Source: Littorina saxatilis (lineage: Eukaryota > Mollusca > Gastropoda > Littorinimorpha > Littorinidae). From it: DNA of 64,000 nucleotides. The notes below the pieces were generated by a model. The model saw only the letters and a program-made list of their open reading frames with translations, made no database searches and was not told the origin of the DNA. The stretch spans positions 14,921,256-14,985,255 of the forward strand of contig NC_090248.1 in assembly GCF_037325665.1 (NCBI RefSeq), written 5' to 3'. The position numbers and the translations under genes were made by a program. Shown piece by piece: positions 11,400 through 22,759 of this stretch (position 1 is the first letter of the stretch; each line of letters starts with the position of its first letter).

Positions 11400-11725
11400 C
11401 AGGGACGGATCCAGGGGGGGGGGGGGGGGGGGTGGGGGTCTGGACCCCCCCTAGCCTAAAAAAATAATTTTAAAAAAAAGATTTTTACAAAAAGAATAAA
11501 TAAATTTGGAAATAAAGAAAAACTGATGGCTCAGATTGCACCAGATTGCTCCATTTTCCTTGATTTTTATCAAAATGTCCCGGGGGGGGGGGGGGTGGGC
11601 ATGCCCCCTTACCCACCCCTGCAGGTTCGAACGCTTCGCGCCTTCCACTAAACGCTTCGCGTCGTCGAATAGTCCCTAAAAGAAATTTGGAAACCCCCCC
11701 TTAAAATTTATGTGATCCGCCCCTG
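11400..11725. mobile_element. hAT-like MITE (CAGGGRCGGATC tips)
   Basis: The tips are CAGGGACGGATCC on the left and the complement of GATCCGCCCCTG on the right. The interior is A+T-rich with two G-runs. CAGGGNCGGAYC-type tips recall hAT elements; I cannot see a clean 8-bp target duplication. A second element with related tips is at 32188. Confidence 0.55.
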
Positions 11726-11879
11726 AGGGGTAATGCTGGCAAGCAAGCGATTCATAAGGGAGCAGCTAGACGAAGCAGTCAAAATCTGCCCCTCCCCCTG
11801 AACTAATAGGGGGCAAGTCCCCTCCCTGTTTGCTGCTGTTAAAGGAGCCTGGGATGAGAGGGCAGGCTCGGGGGGCGTT

Positions 11880-12297
11880 AATCCTTAAAATATAAAGAGA
11901 CGGTGCTGGCCTTGTGATCGAAAGGTCGCTGGTTCGAATCCGGGCCGGGACGGACACGGGTTAACTTTATGTGCAGACCCAGAGACGGTATCCATCTCCC
12001 ACCCCCGTGTCACCACAATGGCACGTTAAAGATCTTGGTCATTCTACCATAAGTGCAGATGGCTGATACCACCTAAACACGCATACATCAAAAGCCGTGA
12101 GGGCGTAAAAACTCGATTCGTATAAACCAATTCATGTCCAATATAGGCAATTAAGACCTGACGGACTATAAGCCCCTTAAAATTTACTCTTTTTGTGTGT
12201 GAAGGTAATCCCCAGCCGCACCAGGCAACTAAAGGGCCCCTTCCTCCTCTGGGGGTGAAGCCTGTTTTAAGGTTGAGCCTCCATGCGAGAGAGAACA
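11880..12297 (+). mobile_element. tRNA-headed SINE
   Basis: The B-box-like GGTTCGAATCC at about 11931 lies in a tRNA-like head. It is followed by a body containing GGCACGTTAAAGATCTTGG, a word shared (as GCACGTTAAAGATCCC) with the minus-strand SINE at 58513. No target duplication was identified. It is probably an old copy. Confidence 0.6.
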
Positions 12298-12630
12298 ATG
12301 GAACCAGGGAGCGTTGACGTGGTTTATTTTAAATAATTGGAGCATATTATCTATTAGAATTAGTAGCCTAATACTATGCCAGAATTTTCTTTTTCTTTTT
12401 CTTTCTTTTATTTTTGTTTCTGTGTACTAAATCACAGCAATGAGTATATGTATATCCAAGACGACGCTTTTACTGTGTCATGTCTTGTTCTAATAAGACT
12501 GTTGAAACCATGTAGAAAGTGTGAAGGAATTTACTGAAAGATCTGCTGAAGGGTACTCTATATATGTCTATTTTAGTAACACCTGCTACTACCAACCGAT
12601 GTTACCATCACAAAGATATAGAATATTCTA

Positions 12631-13629
12631 TACTCACGGAATAAAATAACTTAACATTGTTTAAAATTTAATATCTCAAAATCGGAAAAAGTTACAGGAG
12701 TGAGTTTTGTACCAACGTAAAGCTTGTTTAATTGCTCATTATGGGCAGAAAAACCGGAATAGTCTGGCTTGTTCCGTTTTTTTGCAATTTGAGCTCAAAG
12801 ACGCATGGTGTCATTTTGGAGTTTACAAACTTAGCACCGTGTGTTTGACAGCGCTGTGCGTGCACTGGTTGATCGCAGCCGCGGGGGCAGATGCGGCGAA
12901 GTCCTGGGATGGTTCTGGCAGTAACAGTAGCCGGGTGGAATCGATTACGCAGATGCTGCACCCTAATGAAGCGGTCTTGCTGAGGATTGGTGACACGGGG
13001 CCGTCCTTGGCGAGGCAGGTCTCGAACGTTACCGTTGTTTTGCTGGTACCTTCTTCGCCACAAGGCAACTGATTGCCTGGTCACTCCGAATCTCCTAGCA
13101 ACATCAGTATAAGTCATCCCTCCTCTCAACATCCCTATTGCGACGAGTCTATCGTTCACACACGTTCGTGGCATGGTGAAAGAGAAAGACAGAGTGGACA
13201 GTTTTGGGCAAAGAGAAAGAAACATTTTAGTGAGTTGTTCTCACTCACAAACAAACGGACAAACCAAAGGCAGTACTTTCATGCAATATTCGTGGATCAG
13301 CAGCAGACCTTTTGCAGGTTTCAAGTACGGGTAGACGTGCCCCGAGAGTCAAAGAGTGCAGGCCTACCTGTTTACAGCACACACAGCGTGCACTGGCTGT
13401 CGGCAGCGTCGGCAAGCTCAGGCGTCAGTCTAGTAAACTCCAAAATGACACCATGCGTCTTTGAGGACCAATTGTGAAAAAACTAAGCAACCGAGAACAT
13501 TCCGGTTTTTTTCCTCTTCTCAGGAATTGATGGTTCTATGATCGTACCACCCCGCTCTCCTGCAACTTTTTTTTCCGATTTTGAGATATTAAATTTTAAA
13601 ACATGTTAAGTTATTTTATTCCGTGAGTA
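12631..13629 (-). mobile_element. Tc1-like transposon, internally deleted, long TIRs
   Basis: It starts after TA with TACTCACGGAATAAAATAAC and ends with the exact complement before TA, as expected for Tc1/mariner. The inverted arms extend for over 200 bp (for example AATATCTCAAAATCGG is present at both ends). Between them is only the N-terminal DNA-binding part of a transposase on the minus strand. The catalytic DDE domain is absent, so the copy is non-autonomous. Confidence 0.8.
12860..13174 (-). pseudogene. Tc1-like transposase, DNA-binding domain only
   Basis: The frame opens with MPRTCVNDRLVAIGMLRGG and shows a paired-like helix-turn-helix (TYTDVARRFGVTRQSVALWR) and a GRPRVT hook between the two HTH parts. 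After GLRRI the homology to Tc1 transposases stops and the frame runs into the terminal repeat. The catalytic two-thirds are deleted. It might still bind its own terminal repeats if expressed; that is speculation. Confidence 0.75.
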
Positions 13630-14176
13630 TATATCTCTGTGGTTACCATACACTTAACGGCACTGCAATAAACCAAAACAGATTTAAAACACCAAAATGA
13701 AGTTGTAATCCAGGGATAGGGGGGAAAAAGAAATTACATGTAACTCCAAGTTAAATTTAAAATGAGAAATGTGTTCCATATGGTGTATAGACCATGTTAG
13801 TTTTGAAGCCTATATCTTTATACGTATTAGCTTATTTTGTGTTAGCTTCGTACATTTGAGCATTATGCATTAGAGTGTTTGTTAGGATGTGTCTTTTTTC
13901 TTGACTTTTTTGCTGATCTCACAACGACATTCTGATTTTCTATATTTCTGCCTTAACCAATCTGTCACTCTGTCCTCATTTCATTAAACTTCTCCCTAAC
14001 GTATTTGTTTTATCTCTTTTTACAACATTATTGAAAATGGTGTTTTTTTAAATGTGGAGAGGAGGGAGGAGGGATTACGTTGCCCCCAGCCCCCTTCGTG
14101 TCTAACACAATAAACATTAGAACAAAAAACTGTTTCATTATGCGTTTATGTTAGTGTGTGTGTGTGCGTGTGTGAA
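13630..14176. other. Intergenic, no gene seen
   Basis: A+T-rich DNA without supported features, ending at the 3' tail of the LINE. Confidence 0.4.
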
Positions 14177-15926
14177 CAAGAACAAGAACAAGAACAAATG
14201 TTTATTGTCCTCAAACCAAAAAGGTTATTGACACATTGCTATGAATTCTAAAGCATTCTGCGACAAACCTTCCGAGACATATTTGAACATCTTTGTCCAT
14301 AAATATTTCACTTGGTTTATAATTAATATAATCTACATCAATATTAGTCACGTCTTTTTTAAACTTTTCTCTACTTTCATGGAATTTTACGCATTCATCC
14401 AGAAGATGATATTCATCTTCAACAATGTTACATACCATACACAAACGATTTTCTCTTTGGATGTTATGATGTCTTCCAGTTTCTATTTTTAGATTGTGAC
14501 TACTGGTTCTTAATCGACTTAAAGCTGTCCTGTGATTTCGATTTTCTATCATTGTCAGATATGACTGAATTTCATATGTATCACATATATTTGAATAGAA
14601 TCTTAATCTTGCACTTCCTTTTGATTTAGCTTTATTCCAAAAACGTATGTATTCACTTTGTAATTTCATTTGTATGGCAAATTGTAACTTTCTCGTATCA
14701 AAAGTAGATTGATTTTGCCAAACATGATTAAAGCCAAGTCTTGAAAGTGAACTTTTAATGAATATGAGCCAAGAATCTTCTTTAGGGTTATTAAACATGT
14801 CATCATATACTTGATGAACAAATGAATCTCGTTTAGATTGTAAAATATGAGTCCAATAGGAAATGGTTTGTGTTAACATTCTTAGTGCTAATGGGAATCT
14901 ACCTAATTCTGCCAGCACTGGTATACACATGGTTTTTCTGTGTACACCTAGCAGACAACGACAAAATTTTATATGGATGTCTTCACTCGTAGAATTTATT
15001 GAAAAACATGATTCAAAAAACTTCTCGATGTTATCGATTGATTTGTTGGAATAATTGTATGGGAACCAAATATTTGATCCATATGTCAAGATTGGATTCA
15101 CTAAAGAATCAAATAAATGTAAAGCAGTATCAATTTGAACATTTTCTTTTCTAAACATTCTCCTAAGCAAATGGCTTGCTTTATTGGCTTGTTTACATTG
15201 ATGTTCTTGGGCTTTTTGTAAAGAACCATTTTGATTAAATACTATTCCTAAATATTTATACTGATCTGCAATTGTAATGAAAGTCAATCCACATTTAAAC
15301 AGGGTCTTTACGTTTGTGTTTGTGCGACAAAAAACTAATACTTTGGTTTTGTCTGTATTAATTTTTAAACCCCATTCTTCACAATAATTATTTAGATGAT
15401 CTAGTTTAGTTTGCAATCCTCCTTTTGTTTTGGACAATAATACGAGATCATCAGCGTATAGAAGACACGATATTTTATTTTTTGATTGTTTTCCTATGGG
15501 TGGGGAATCAAAATCAGGAAGATTTTCAGTAATGTCATTTATAAAAAATGTTAAAGAGAGTGGGGCTTAATGTGTTACCCTGCTGAACTCCTTTTTTTAC
15601 TGTTATACTTGGTGATAGTCCATTTTTCAATTTTGTACAAATTGTTGAGTTTGTATACATGTTTTTTATTACATTGAAGCATCGACCTTTTATGCCAATT
15701 TTATGTAATTTGAGTAGTAGGGCATCGTGCCACACATTATCAAATGCCTTTTGAAAATCTACAAAACAAGCATATAATCTCCCATTTTTTGTTTTTATGA
15801 TGTCATCAACTATTTTTTTAAGTATAAAAATCTGATCATCTGTTCTTAACCCTTTTCTGAATCCTGCTTGTTCTTTGATCAATAATTCATTATTTTCTAA
15901 ATAATTCGTTATTCTCGAATTGGTTT
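14177..15926 (-). mobile_element. Non-LTR retrotransposon (CR1/Jockey-type LINE), 5'-truncated
   Basis: This minus-strand LINE ends at its 3' side with a short-unit tail (TTGTTC repeated, seen as GAACAA on + from 14177). It carries a reverse transcriptase from before the FRKG motif to the C-terminal zinc knuckle. The 5' half (endonuclease) is missing, as is typical of truncated insertions. The clade is inferred from motif layout only. Confidence 0.85.
14211..15923 (-). pseudogene. LINE reverse transcriptase ORF (one frameshift)
   Basis: On the minus strand, the block EQAGFRKGLRTDDQIF ... CFVDFQKAFDNVWHDALL ... GVQQGNTLSPTLFNIF is followed after a single-base shift in a T-run near 15543 by INDITENLPDF and the catalytic LLYADDLVLL (about 15440-15470). 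The following 408 codons are open and end with a knuckle, CMVCNIVEDEYHLLDEC. One frameshift in about 1.7 kb points to a fairly recent insertion. The product would copy its own RNA into DNA at the target site. Confidence 0.85.
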
Positions 15927-15961
15927 AAACATAAGTTTATTTTAACAAAGGTTACAATCAT

Positions 15962-16462
15962 GACATGTATACATCCCGCAGTGGGGCACTGCGGTTATGA
16001 AATTAAAGGTCCCTCCTGTTTTAGGAACCGCAGGAGCTTTCTAGTTTGCTGTTAGGTAGATTTTTGGTTCCTCTTTCCTGTCATGCTCTCTTTTTCTTCA
16101 TGAATTCTTTTCTTTTTTCTGCCTTCTTGCTCATTCACCTGTATTTTTTCCAAAAATCTCTTCTCTTGCCGCTTGTCTCGCGATTCATGTATAGTTTAAT
16201 CTGTTAGTGTTCTGATGTAAGTCCAGCAGTAGATAGGTTAAGCCTATTTTAACATACTGGAAACTGGTAATCTTCCAGTAGGTATTAATTTAGTTTTACT
16301 AAAGCCTGCTGGGACACAAGTAATGGGTTAGTGCATTTGTAAACAGGAATCGCTTGACAAGTGGCCCCCTTCATCTCCCCCTTTCTCGTCCTGATATGGC
16401 TCTGCGTAGTCGGCTGGACGTTAAGCAACAAATAAACAAACAAACAAACAAGACATGTATAC
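15962..16462 (+). mobile_element. SINE with 11-bp target duplication
   Basis: The body (15973-16451) is flanked by the direct repeat GACATGTATAC (15962-15972 and 16452-16462). It begins CCCGCAGTGGGGCACTGCGG and ends with (CAAA)n. Its last third (GACAAGTGGC ... GGACGTTAAGCAACAAATAAA) resembles the 3' part of the family at 18220, 21602 and 32204, although the 5' part differs. No A/B boxes are obvious. Confidence 0.8.
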
Positions 16463-16520
16463 AAAGTTCACAGAAACAGCATTTGATAATTGATAATTTT
16501 ACAAAATAATTTTCCTAAGT

Positions 16521-16527
<7 letters not shown>

Positions 16528-16586
<59 letters not shown>

Positions 16587-16668
16587 TGTGTGTGAGCGCG
16601 CGCGTGTGTTTGTGTGTGTGTGCGTGTTTATATGTGCGTGTTTGTGTGTGTGTGTGTGTGTGTGTGTG
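16528..16668. repeat. (TG)n microsatellite
   Basis: Near-perfect TG array at 16528-16583, then an interrupted array to 16668. Confidence 0.9.
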
Positions 16669-17404
16669 ACAGGCATATTCTGGGGAAAAATGTGTTCTTC
16701 GGATCATTCACCCAAACAATAAACAATCATAAAAGCACATAACAATCTGTTAGCTTTTAAGAGCAGAAGGTTTAAGAATAGGACAAAATGAGATCACATA
16801 TATGATATAATGGCATAAGCAAATAGTTTATATTTATTCTCACACTCATTCCTCAAAAAATTAATTGAAGAAGCATATCTGCCTAAAACAAATTGTCAAA
16901 TTATGCACTGCGTGTATTTTGGTTTTGCTCCGTTTGCTTGTCTGTGTGTATGTGTAACTACCTGTATGTTTGCCTCTATGTTTATTATACATATTATATA
17001 GTAGCAAGTAAATAAAGAAGTTGTTAAAATAAAAACTGTTTCAGTCCGTGTGAAAGCTTTCATCACCATCTGTTGTCTGTCGCTGCTTGTTTGTCTAGAT
17101 CGGCACTGCGGTAGGCCTACCGGGGTGTGTGTGTTTGCGTGTGTCGTGTTTTTTTGTTTCAAATGAATGTTTACATCCTCCGGTGTGTTTTGTGTGTGTG
17201 TGTAGCAAATACGTGTGTGCGTTGTGTGTGTGTCAACCGTGTGTGGCGCGTGTGTGTGCACGATGTGTCTGTGCATGGCACGGTGTCAGTGCGCGCGCGC
17301 GTGTGTGTGAGTGAGCCCACGGTGTGCGTGCGTGTGTGCCGCGCGTCACTGTGTCACGTGCGTGCGTGTGTGTGTGTGTGTGTGTGTTAGGGGCAGATCA
17401 GTTA
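16669..17404. other. Intergenic, TG-rich in second half
   Basis: Nothing coding. 17125-17385 is a degenerate TG/CGTG array. Confidence 0.5.
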
Positions 17405-18070
17405 CTATGATACCTGCGCAGTTTCAGGCGGCGGCACAGACGACGCACTGCATATTATTGATGCTGCGCCGATAAGCATTATGACGACTACTTGGCCTGT
17501 TTTCCTTTCACGCAAGGTGTAGCGGGCTGAGATAATCTGCAGTGCGTCGTCTGTCCTGCTCAAGTTACATAGGTGAGCGCCAGGCTTTAGTAATGCAATA
17601 TTACTCTTCTGACAGAGAGATTGCAATAATAATCAAGCCTATACTGACAGGACAAGAGAGGAGACTGGTTGAGTAATAGAAGTAACTGAGAGGAGTGGGC
17701 GAATGATATTGATCTTGCGTAAATGGAGATAGCAGGACCGACAGAGGTGGGAACTGAATTTGTTTGTTCATGGAGAGGTCCTGATCAAGGTAGACTCCCA
17801 GGTATTTTACTGCACGGACTGAAATGGGACAAAGTCTTCACCAAGGGCGATACCTGTTTCAGACCATATTTACTGCCTAATGCCATGATTTCTGTGTTGG
17901 CGTTATTTAATTTCAGTTTATTTTTGTTCATCAATTTATTTACGCCCTGGACACACAGTGTGGTCTCATCAGTAAGTTTTTGGAAATCAATCGGAGGGGC
18001 AGCTTTCTCTACTGATTTCCGAACGTGTCATCTGCATATCATGTTTGTGGAAATCAAATGTGACAGGGTG
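17405..18070 (-). mobile_element. Decayed CR1/L2-type LINE reverse-transcriptase fragment
   Basis: On the minus strand, LTDETTLCVQGVNKLMNKNK and LKLNNANTEIMALGSK match the post-catalytic region of CR1/L2-like reverse transcriptases (normally LKLNxxKTEMLxxGS), followed by shifted frames through PISIYARSI and LDYYCNLS. Several stops and shifts make it an old fossil. ACAGACGACGCACTGCA at 17436 is repeated inverted at 17538, so some rearrangement has followed. Confidence 0.65.
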
Positions 18071-18208
18071 ACCAGTCACCAATTATAGACTAAAGTTTTG
18101 TCATTGTCCAGTCTAGTGTTTGTAGTTCATGTTGCCGATCGCTTTATGTTTTGTGTAATGCCATTATCTGTTCTAAGTTAAATTTTGAGATGCACATGTC
18201 CAGTCACC

Positions 18209-18601
18209 GGTAGATCCTACCCCCCGCGGAAGAATTTACCCGATGCTCCCCAGCATGTCGTAAGAGGCGACTAACGGATTCTGTTTCTCCTTTTACCCTT
18301 GTTAAATGTTTCTTGTATAGAATATAGTCAATGTTTGTAAAGATTTTAGTCAAGCAGTATGTAAGAAATGTTAAGTCCTTTGTACTGGAAACTTGCATTC
18401 TCCCAGTAAGGTAATATATTGTACTACGTTGCAAGCCCCTGGAGCAATTTTTTGATTAGTGCTTTTGTGAACAAGAAACAATTAACAAGTGGCTCTATCC
18501 CATCCCCCCCCCCCCCCCCCCCCCTTTCCCCGTCGCGATATAACCTTCGTGGTTGAAAACGACGTTAAACACCAAATAAAGAAAGAAAAAGGTAGATCCT
18601 A
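18209..18601 (+). mobile_element. CCGCGG-headed SINE, copy 1, with target duplication
   Basis: The body (18220-18590) lies between direct repeats GGTAGATCCTA (18209-18219 and 18591-18601). It opens CCCCCGCGG, carries CGTAAGAGGCGACTAACGG, and ends TTGAAAACGACGTTAAACAC followed by an (AAAG)n tail. The clean target duplication shows retroposition. Other copies are at 21602 (minus) and 32204. Confidence 0.8.
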
Positions 18602-19690
18602 AGCGCGCTGCGGCCGTCTGCGTCCATGTTCTGACTAGTCTTTGATCCTTTGAACTTAAAAGCCGCTCTCCTAGGGAGAGACGGTCACTGGCCTGCAGCC
18701 TGTGGTGTGGTCAGTTGCGTAACTTTTATGACCGACCCGGGGTGGTCAGTTGCGTAACTTTTATGACCGACCCGGGGTAGCCGCCGATAACACGTACGTG
18801 TGGTAATGTTTGATGCGCTCAGATAAGTCTCGTTAAGAGGGTGTGAATTCCTTTGAATTTGAAACGGAGAAGCGTGTCAGCTGCAGTTGGGAAGTCTCAA
18901 TCCCTCATAACCTTCTTCTTGTCTTGGCAATGGAATGGCGGCTTATCTCAGAACAGTGTTGTGTTACTAATAGTTACTAGGATTTTTATTGGATGTTTGT
19001 GACTCTAGCTAAAGTTTGATTATGTATACACATGCTAGGGTGTGAAAGAGAACTTTGAGAACTCGGAAGAGTGTGAACGTATTCAGTTTGTTGTGTGCTC
19101 CACTAACTCGGGAGATGTAGTCAACTTGGCCGTATTCTGTGGCTTATGGCCACCCGGCGGCTTCGGCTGGGTAGGCGGAGTGGAGGAGAGAAGATGTTAA
19201 ACACAGGAATAAAGTTTGCTATGCCAGTATCATCTGCATCCTGACCTCAGGTCAAAATGAGTTCGGCCCATTCTCTCCCTGACAGGATGCCTTGAGTTTC
19301 CTTATCTGGAAACGAATTTTTAAATTTTTTTAAAAACATTTTTAGAGCTTTTTGTAATGTATTATTGATATAAGCAGATTCGCGATCGTCGATAATGATT
19401 TTTCATGGTGTTTTGTAATTTTTAAATTAAAAAGGAATTGATATGTAAGACAGTTTGAAACGAACTATTTTTCGCGGCTGTATTTACTGTGCAAACAACT
19501 CTAAATATGGCAAAAGTGTCACGTGATAATCACCATTTGGTTTTGGCGCTCACTGGAGCAGACGATTTTTTCTGTAACCAGTTGACAGTGATGAAACCAT
19601 ATATTACGGTCTCCTTCCAGCAGCAGTCCCAAAATTTCGACTTGTTTTGACCTTAGAACGATGTCTTTATCATAACTGTGAAGAACAGAA
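18591..19690. other. Intergenic, one 35-bp tandem duplication
   Basis: TGGTCAGTTGCGTAACTTTT plus 15 further bases is present twice in tandem at 18708-18777. The remainder shows no gene. Confidence 0.5.
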
Positions 19691-20865
19691 CGGAGATCAC
19701 TTTTATTTCTCATTTATATTAACGATATTGGTGTTGGTCTTGAATCAGTGTTGAAACTCTTTCCAGACGATACGAGTATGTATTTAAGTTTAGATAACGA
19801 TGATGTACGAGCAGAGATTTTGAATTCTGATTTGGATAAAATTCGCACATGGGCTTCTAAATGGAAAGTCACTTTTAATTGTCAAAAGACAGAATTGTTG
19901 GACAACATTTTTTACTTCCACCATTGTATTTCGAAGATGCACACTTAGTTGATGTTGAAAATCACAAGCACCTTGGCGTCATTCTACAAGGTAATTGTAA
20001 ATGGGATTCCCACATAAAAAGTCTAATTGCTAAATGTAGAAAGTCAATTGCGTGTTTTGGTTTATTCAAGCATCGTTTAAACAGAAAATCACTTGAAGTT
20101 ATATATAAATCCTTTATGTTACCATTGTTTGATTACGCGGACGTTATTTGGGATAACTGTACACAGTGTTTGGCAGACGAGTTGGAGACATTGCATCTCG
20201 ATGCAATCCGGAATCATTGTAGGTGCAGTACGTGGCACAAGCCACCAAAAACTGTATAACGATTCGGGTTTTGTGCCCCTGAAAGGAAGGCGACGTCGTC
20301 ATAAACTTTTAGGCCTACTGTTTTATAAAATTGTAAATCGTTTGACCCCAGAATATTTATATTCCAAACTGCCGGTCCTGGTTTCCGATGTAAATCCTTA
20401 CCACAGATGACGCCCTCTTGTGCAGAAGTGAGTTATATAAATCTTCATTTTTTCCTTCAACGACAGCTTTGTGGAATAATCTTCCAGAAAATATACAACA
20501 AACGCAGTCAGTTGGTGAATTTAAAAGGTATTTGACCGATGGAGATGTTGTTGTTCCACAGTATTATTATTTAGGCACAGGTATTTCACAGCAGGTTGAG
20601 ATTAAACATGAGCGATTTGCAACAAGACTTAGTAAACCGACACCTCTCTGATAATTTAGAATGTACGTGTGGAGCATGCCCGGAAGATTCTGAACATTTC
20701 TTGTTACACTGTCCAAAATTTTAAGAACATAGAACCATTTTATTCAATAGTCTGCCAACACACGTTCTAGACTGCAAAACACTCTTGTTTGGAAATACTG
20801 ATTTAACTATATCTTTGAACACGAAAATATTCTCTGTTGTACAAGACTCATGTTATGTTAACTAA
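19690..20865 (+). mobile_element. CR1/L2-type LINE fragment, broken frames
   Basis: Plus-strand pieces in order: LIYINDIGVGLESVLKLFPDDTS (catalytic Ala replaced by Pro in the usual FADDT), LDKIRTWASKWKVTFNCQKT, HKHLGVILQGNCKWDSHIKS, FDYADVIWDNC, LWNNLPENIQ, and a C-terminal knuckle CTCGACPEDSEHFLLHC. At least three frame changes and a premature stop before the end. It is 5'-truncated in the RT palm. Older than the copy at 14177. Confidence 0.8.
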
Positions 20866-21590
20866 TCGCTTCGGCTGATATTATATTAACTGTGCAATTG
20901 ACTGCAGCCAGGCATTCTCTCTCTCCCCCCCTCTCTCTCTCTCTGTCTCTCTCTTCATCTTATTTGTATAAAATATAATGAAAGATTATCAAGATAAGTG
21001 TTGAAGCTATCACTTGTTCGCCATGTTTTGCTATCGGAATGTGTATTGATTATCATTTCAGTCAAGAACGCGTCCATAAGCAATCTGCTTGTTAACGTTC
21101 TAAATGTTGTTATTGTTTGAAACGTGTGTATGAGAAATTGAATAAAACACGCTTAAACCAGATCACTGTCGAAGTCGGACAATCTGCAATCATTTTCGTC
21201 TCGCGAACACTGCCATCTCAAATGGGATCAGCTCGTTACTCCCCCGGCTCGTTACTCCCCCTTAGGGTTAGGGTTAGTAACAAGCCGGCCCAGTGATACA
21301 GAAAAGCCATAAAATGATACCGTTGTTTATCATCAGTTTCTTCATTTTGATCAGCTTCAGTTCAGTTGTGCCCCAAAAGCGACAACCCGCACGTATTTCA
21401 AGCCGATGCGGGTCACATAATAAACCTAGTCAGATAAAACAAAAAAACAATAGAGAGAAAAATTACTTAGGTTAGTGCTAAAAACAGTAATGAGTTTTTT
21501 TTTAAAAGACATAGTTTGTTCTTTACGTTTGCGTGACTCCACCAAGCCCAGCTGAAAACGGAGTAACAACGAGCCCAGCTGAAATAAGGC
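20866..21590. other. Intergenic, short TC runs
   Basis: A+T-rich DNA with a degenerate TC array near 20920-20955 and CTCGTTACTCCCCC repeated twice at 21230-21255. No gene is supported. Confidence 0.4.
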
Positions 21591-21899
21591 GGAACACAGT
21601 CTTTTCTTTCTTTAGTTTGGTGTTTAACGTCGTTTTCAACCATTCAAGGTTATATCGCGACGGGGAAAGGGGGGAGATGGGATAGAGCCACTTGTCAATT
21701 GTTTCTTGTTCACAAAAGCACTAATCAAAAATTTGCTCAACTGCTTGACTAAAATCTTTACAAACATTGACTATATTCTATACAAGAAACAATTAACAAG
21801 GGTAAAAGGAGAAACAGAATCCGTTAGTCGCCTCTTACGACATGCTGGGGAGCATCGGGTAAATTCTTCCCCCTAACCCGCGGGGGGTGGAACACAGTC
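21591..21899 (-). mobile_element. CCGCGG-headed SINE, copy 2, with target duplication
   Basis: A minus-oriented copy (21602-21888) between direct repeats GGAACACAGTC (21591-21601 and 21889-21899). It has lost an internal segment of about 80 bp relative to the copy at 18220. Tail (CTTT)n on the left, CCGCGGG head on the right. Confidence 0.8.
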
Positions 21900-22551
21900 C
21901 CCGGTGTGAAGTCAGTGCAGGTAAATTTATCCTCTCACCCTGAAGATAAGGAGTTCTTTCCCTTACAAGTATATAATTCTTCACAGAAAAAGATAGCTTT
22001 ATCCATTTTCGCGACTGCTATTATGGCTTACACTGACGTGTTAGTTAGAAAACTATGTTTGGGGTTTTATGTCAGCGAAAACGTTCCGCTAATGTGCCGA
22101 TTCGTGTTATCATATTTGAAAATCCCTGTTAATTCTCCTAATGGTTTGTGAATTTTCACAGGGACACACATGATTATGAAAGCGAAACTAGAGATCGAGA
22201 ACTTCCTCTTTAGTCTTTTCAATGTTTGCAGCATCAATCAGATTCTTCAGCACACATCTATGTTTAAGGACACATAAGACTCGAAACATGTGATGTGTCT
22301 GTCTAGTGTCTTTACAACAGGAACAAAGTCCTTAGAGTTCCCCAAGAAATGGCGAAGAGCACTTGCAATTTACCATAACGTTCACTCTCTCAGTAGGCCT
22401 ATTTCTCTTATCGTGAATAGTACAGTTTATAAACCAGCAAACAAGTTTGAGTATATTTTCTTCAATCTTTTAGGTAAGCTAGACATATCTTTGTCTAGTT
22501 CTTTGTAATACTGCCAGCACATTAAGGGAGACATCCTGATAAACGACAAAA
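21900..22551. other. Upstream region of the DNase I-like gene
   Basis: No TATA box or exon recognised. The promoter and any 5' UTR exon of the downstream gene presumably lie here but cannot be placed. Confidence 0.35.
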
Positions 22552-22715
22552 ATGAAATATTTGTGTGCCTTGATGTTGCCAGTGTTTTACTCACTGATGA
22601 CATGTGTGCTTTGTCTCAAACTCGGGGCATTCAATGTGAAAACATTCGGGCCAAGCAAATCAAGCAAAGGAGAGGTAATGGAAGTTCTAGCAAAGGTGAG
22701 TGTGACTTAATTCAT

Positions 22716-22759
<44 letters not shown>

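Noticed and set aside
21262-21278. TTAGGG repeats (interstitial telomere)
   Set aside because: Fewer than three units; too short to be more than chance or a common simple word.
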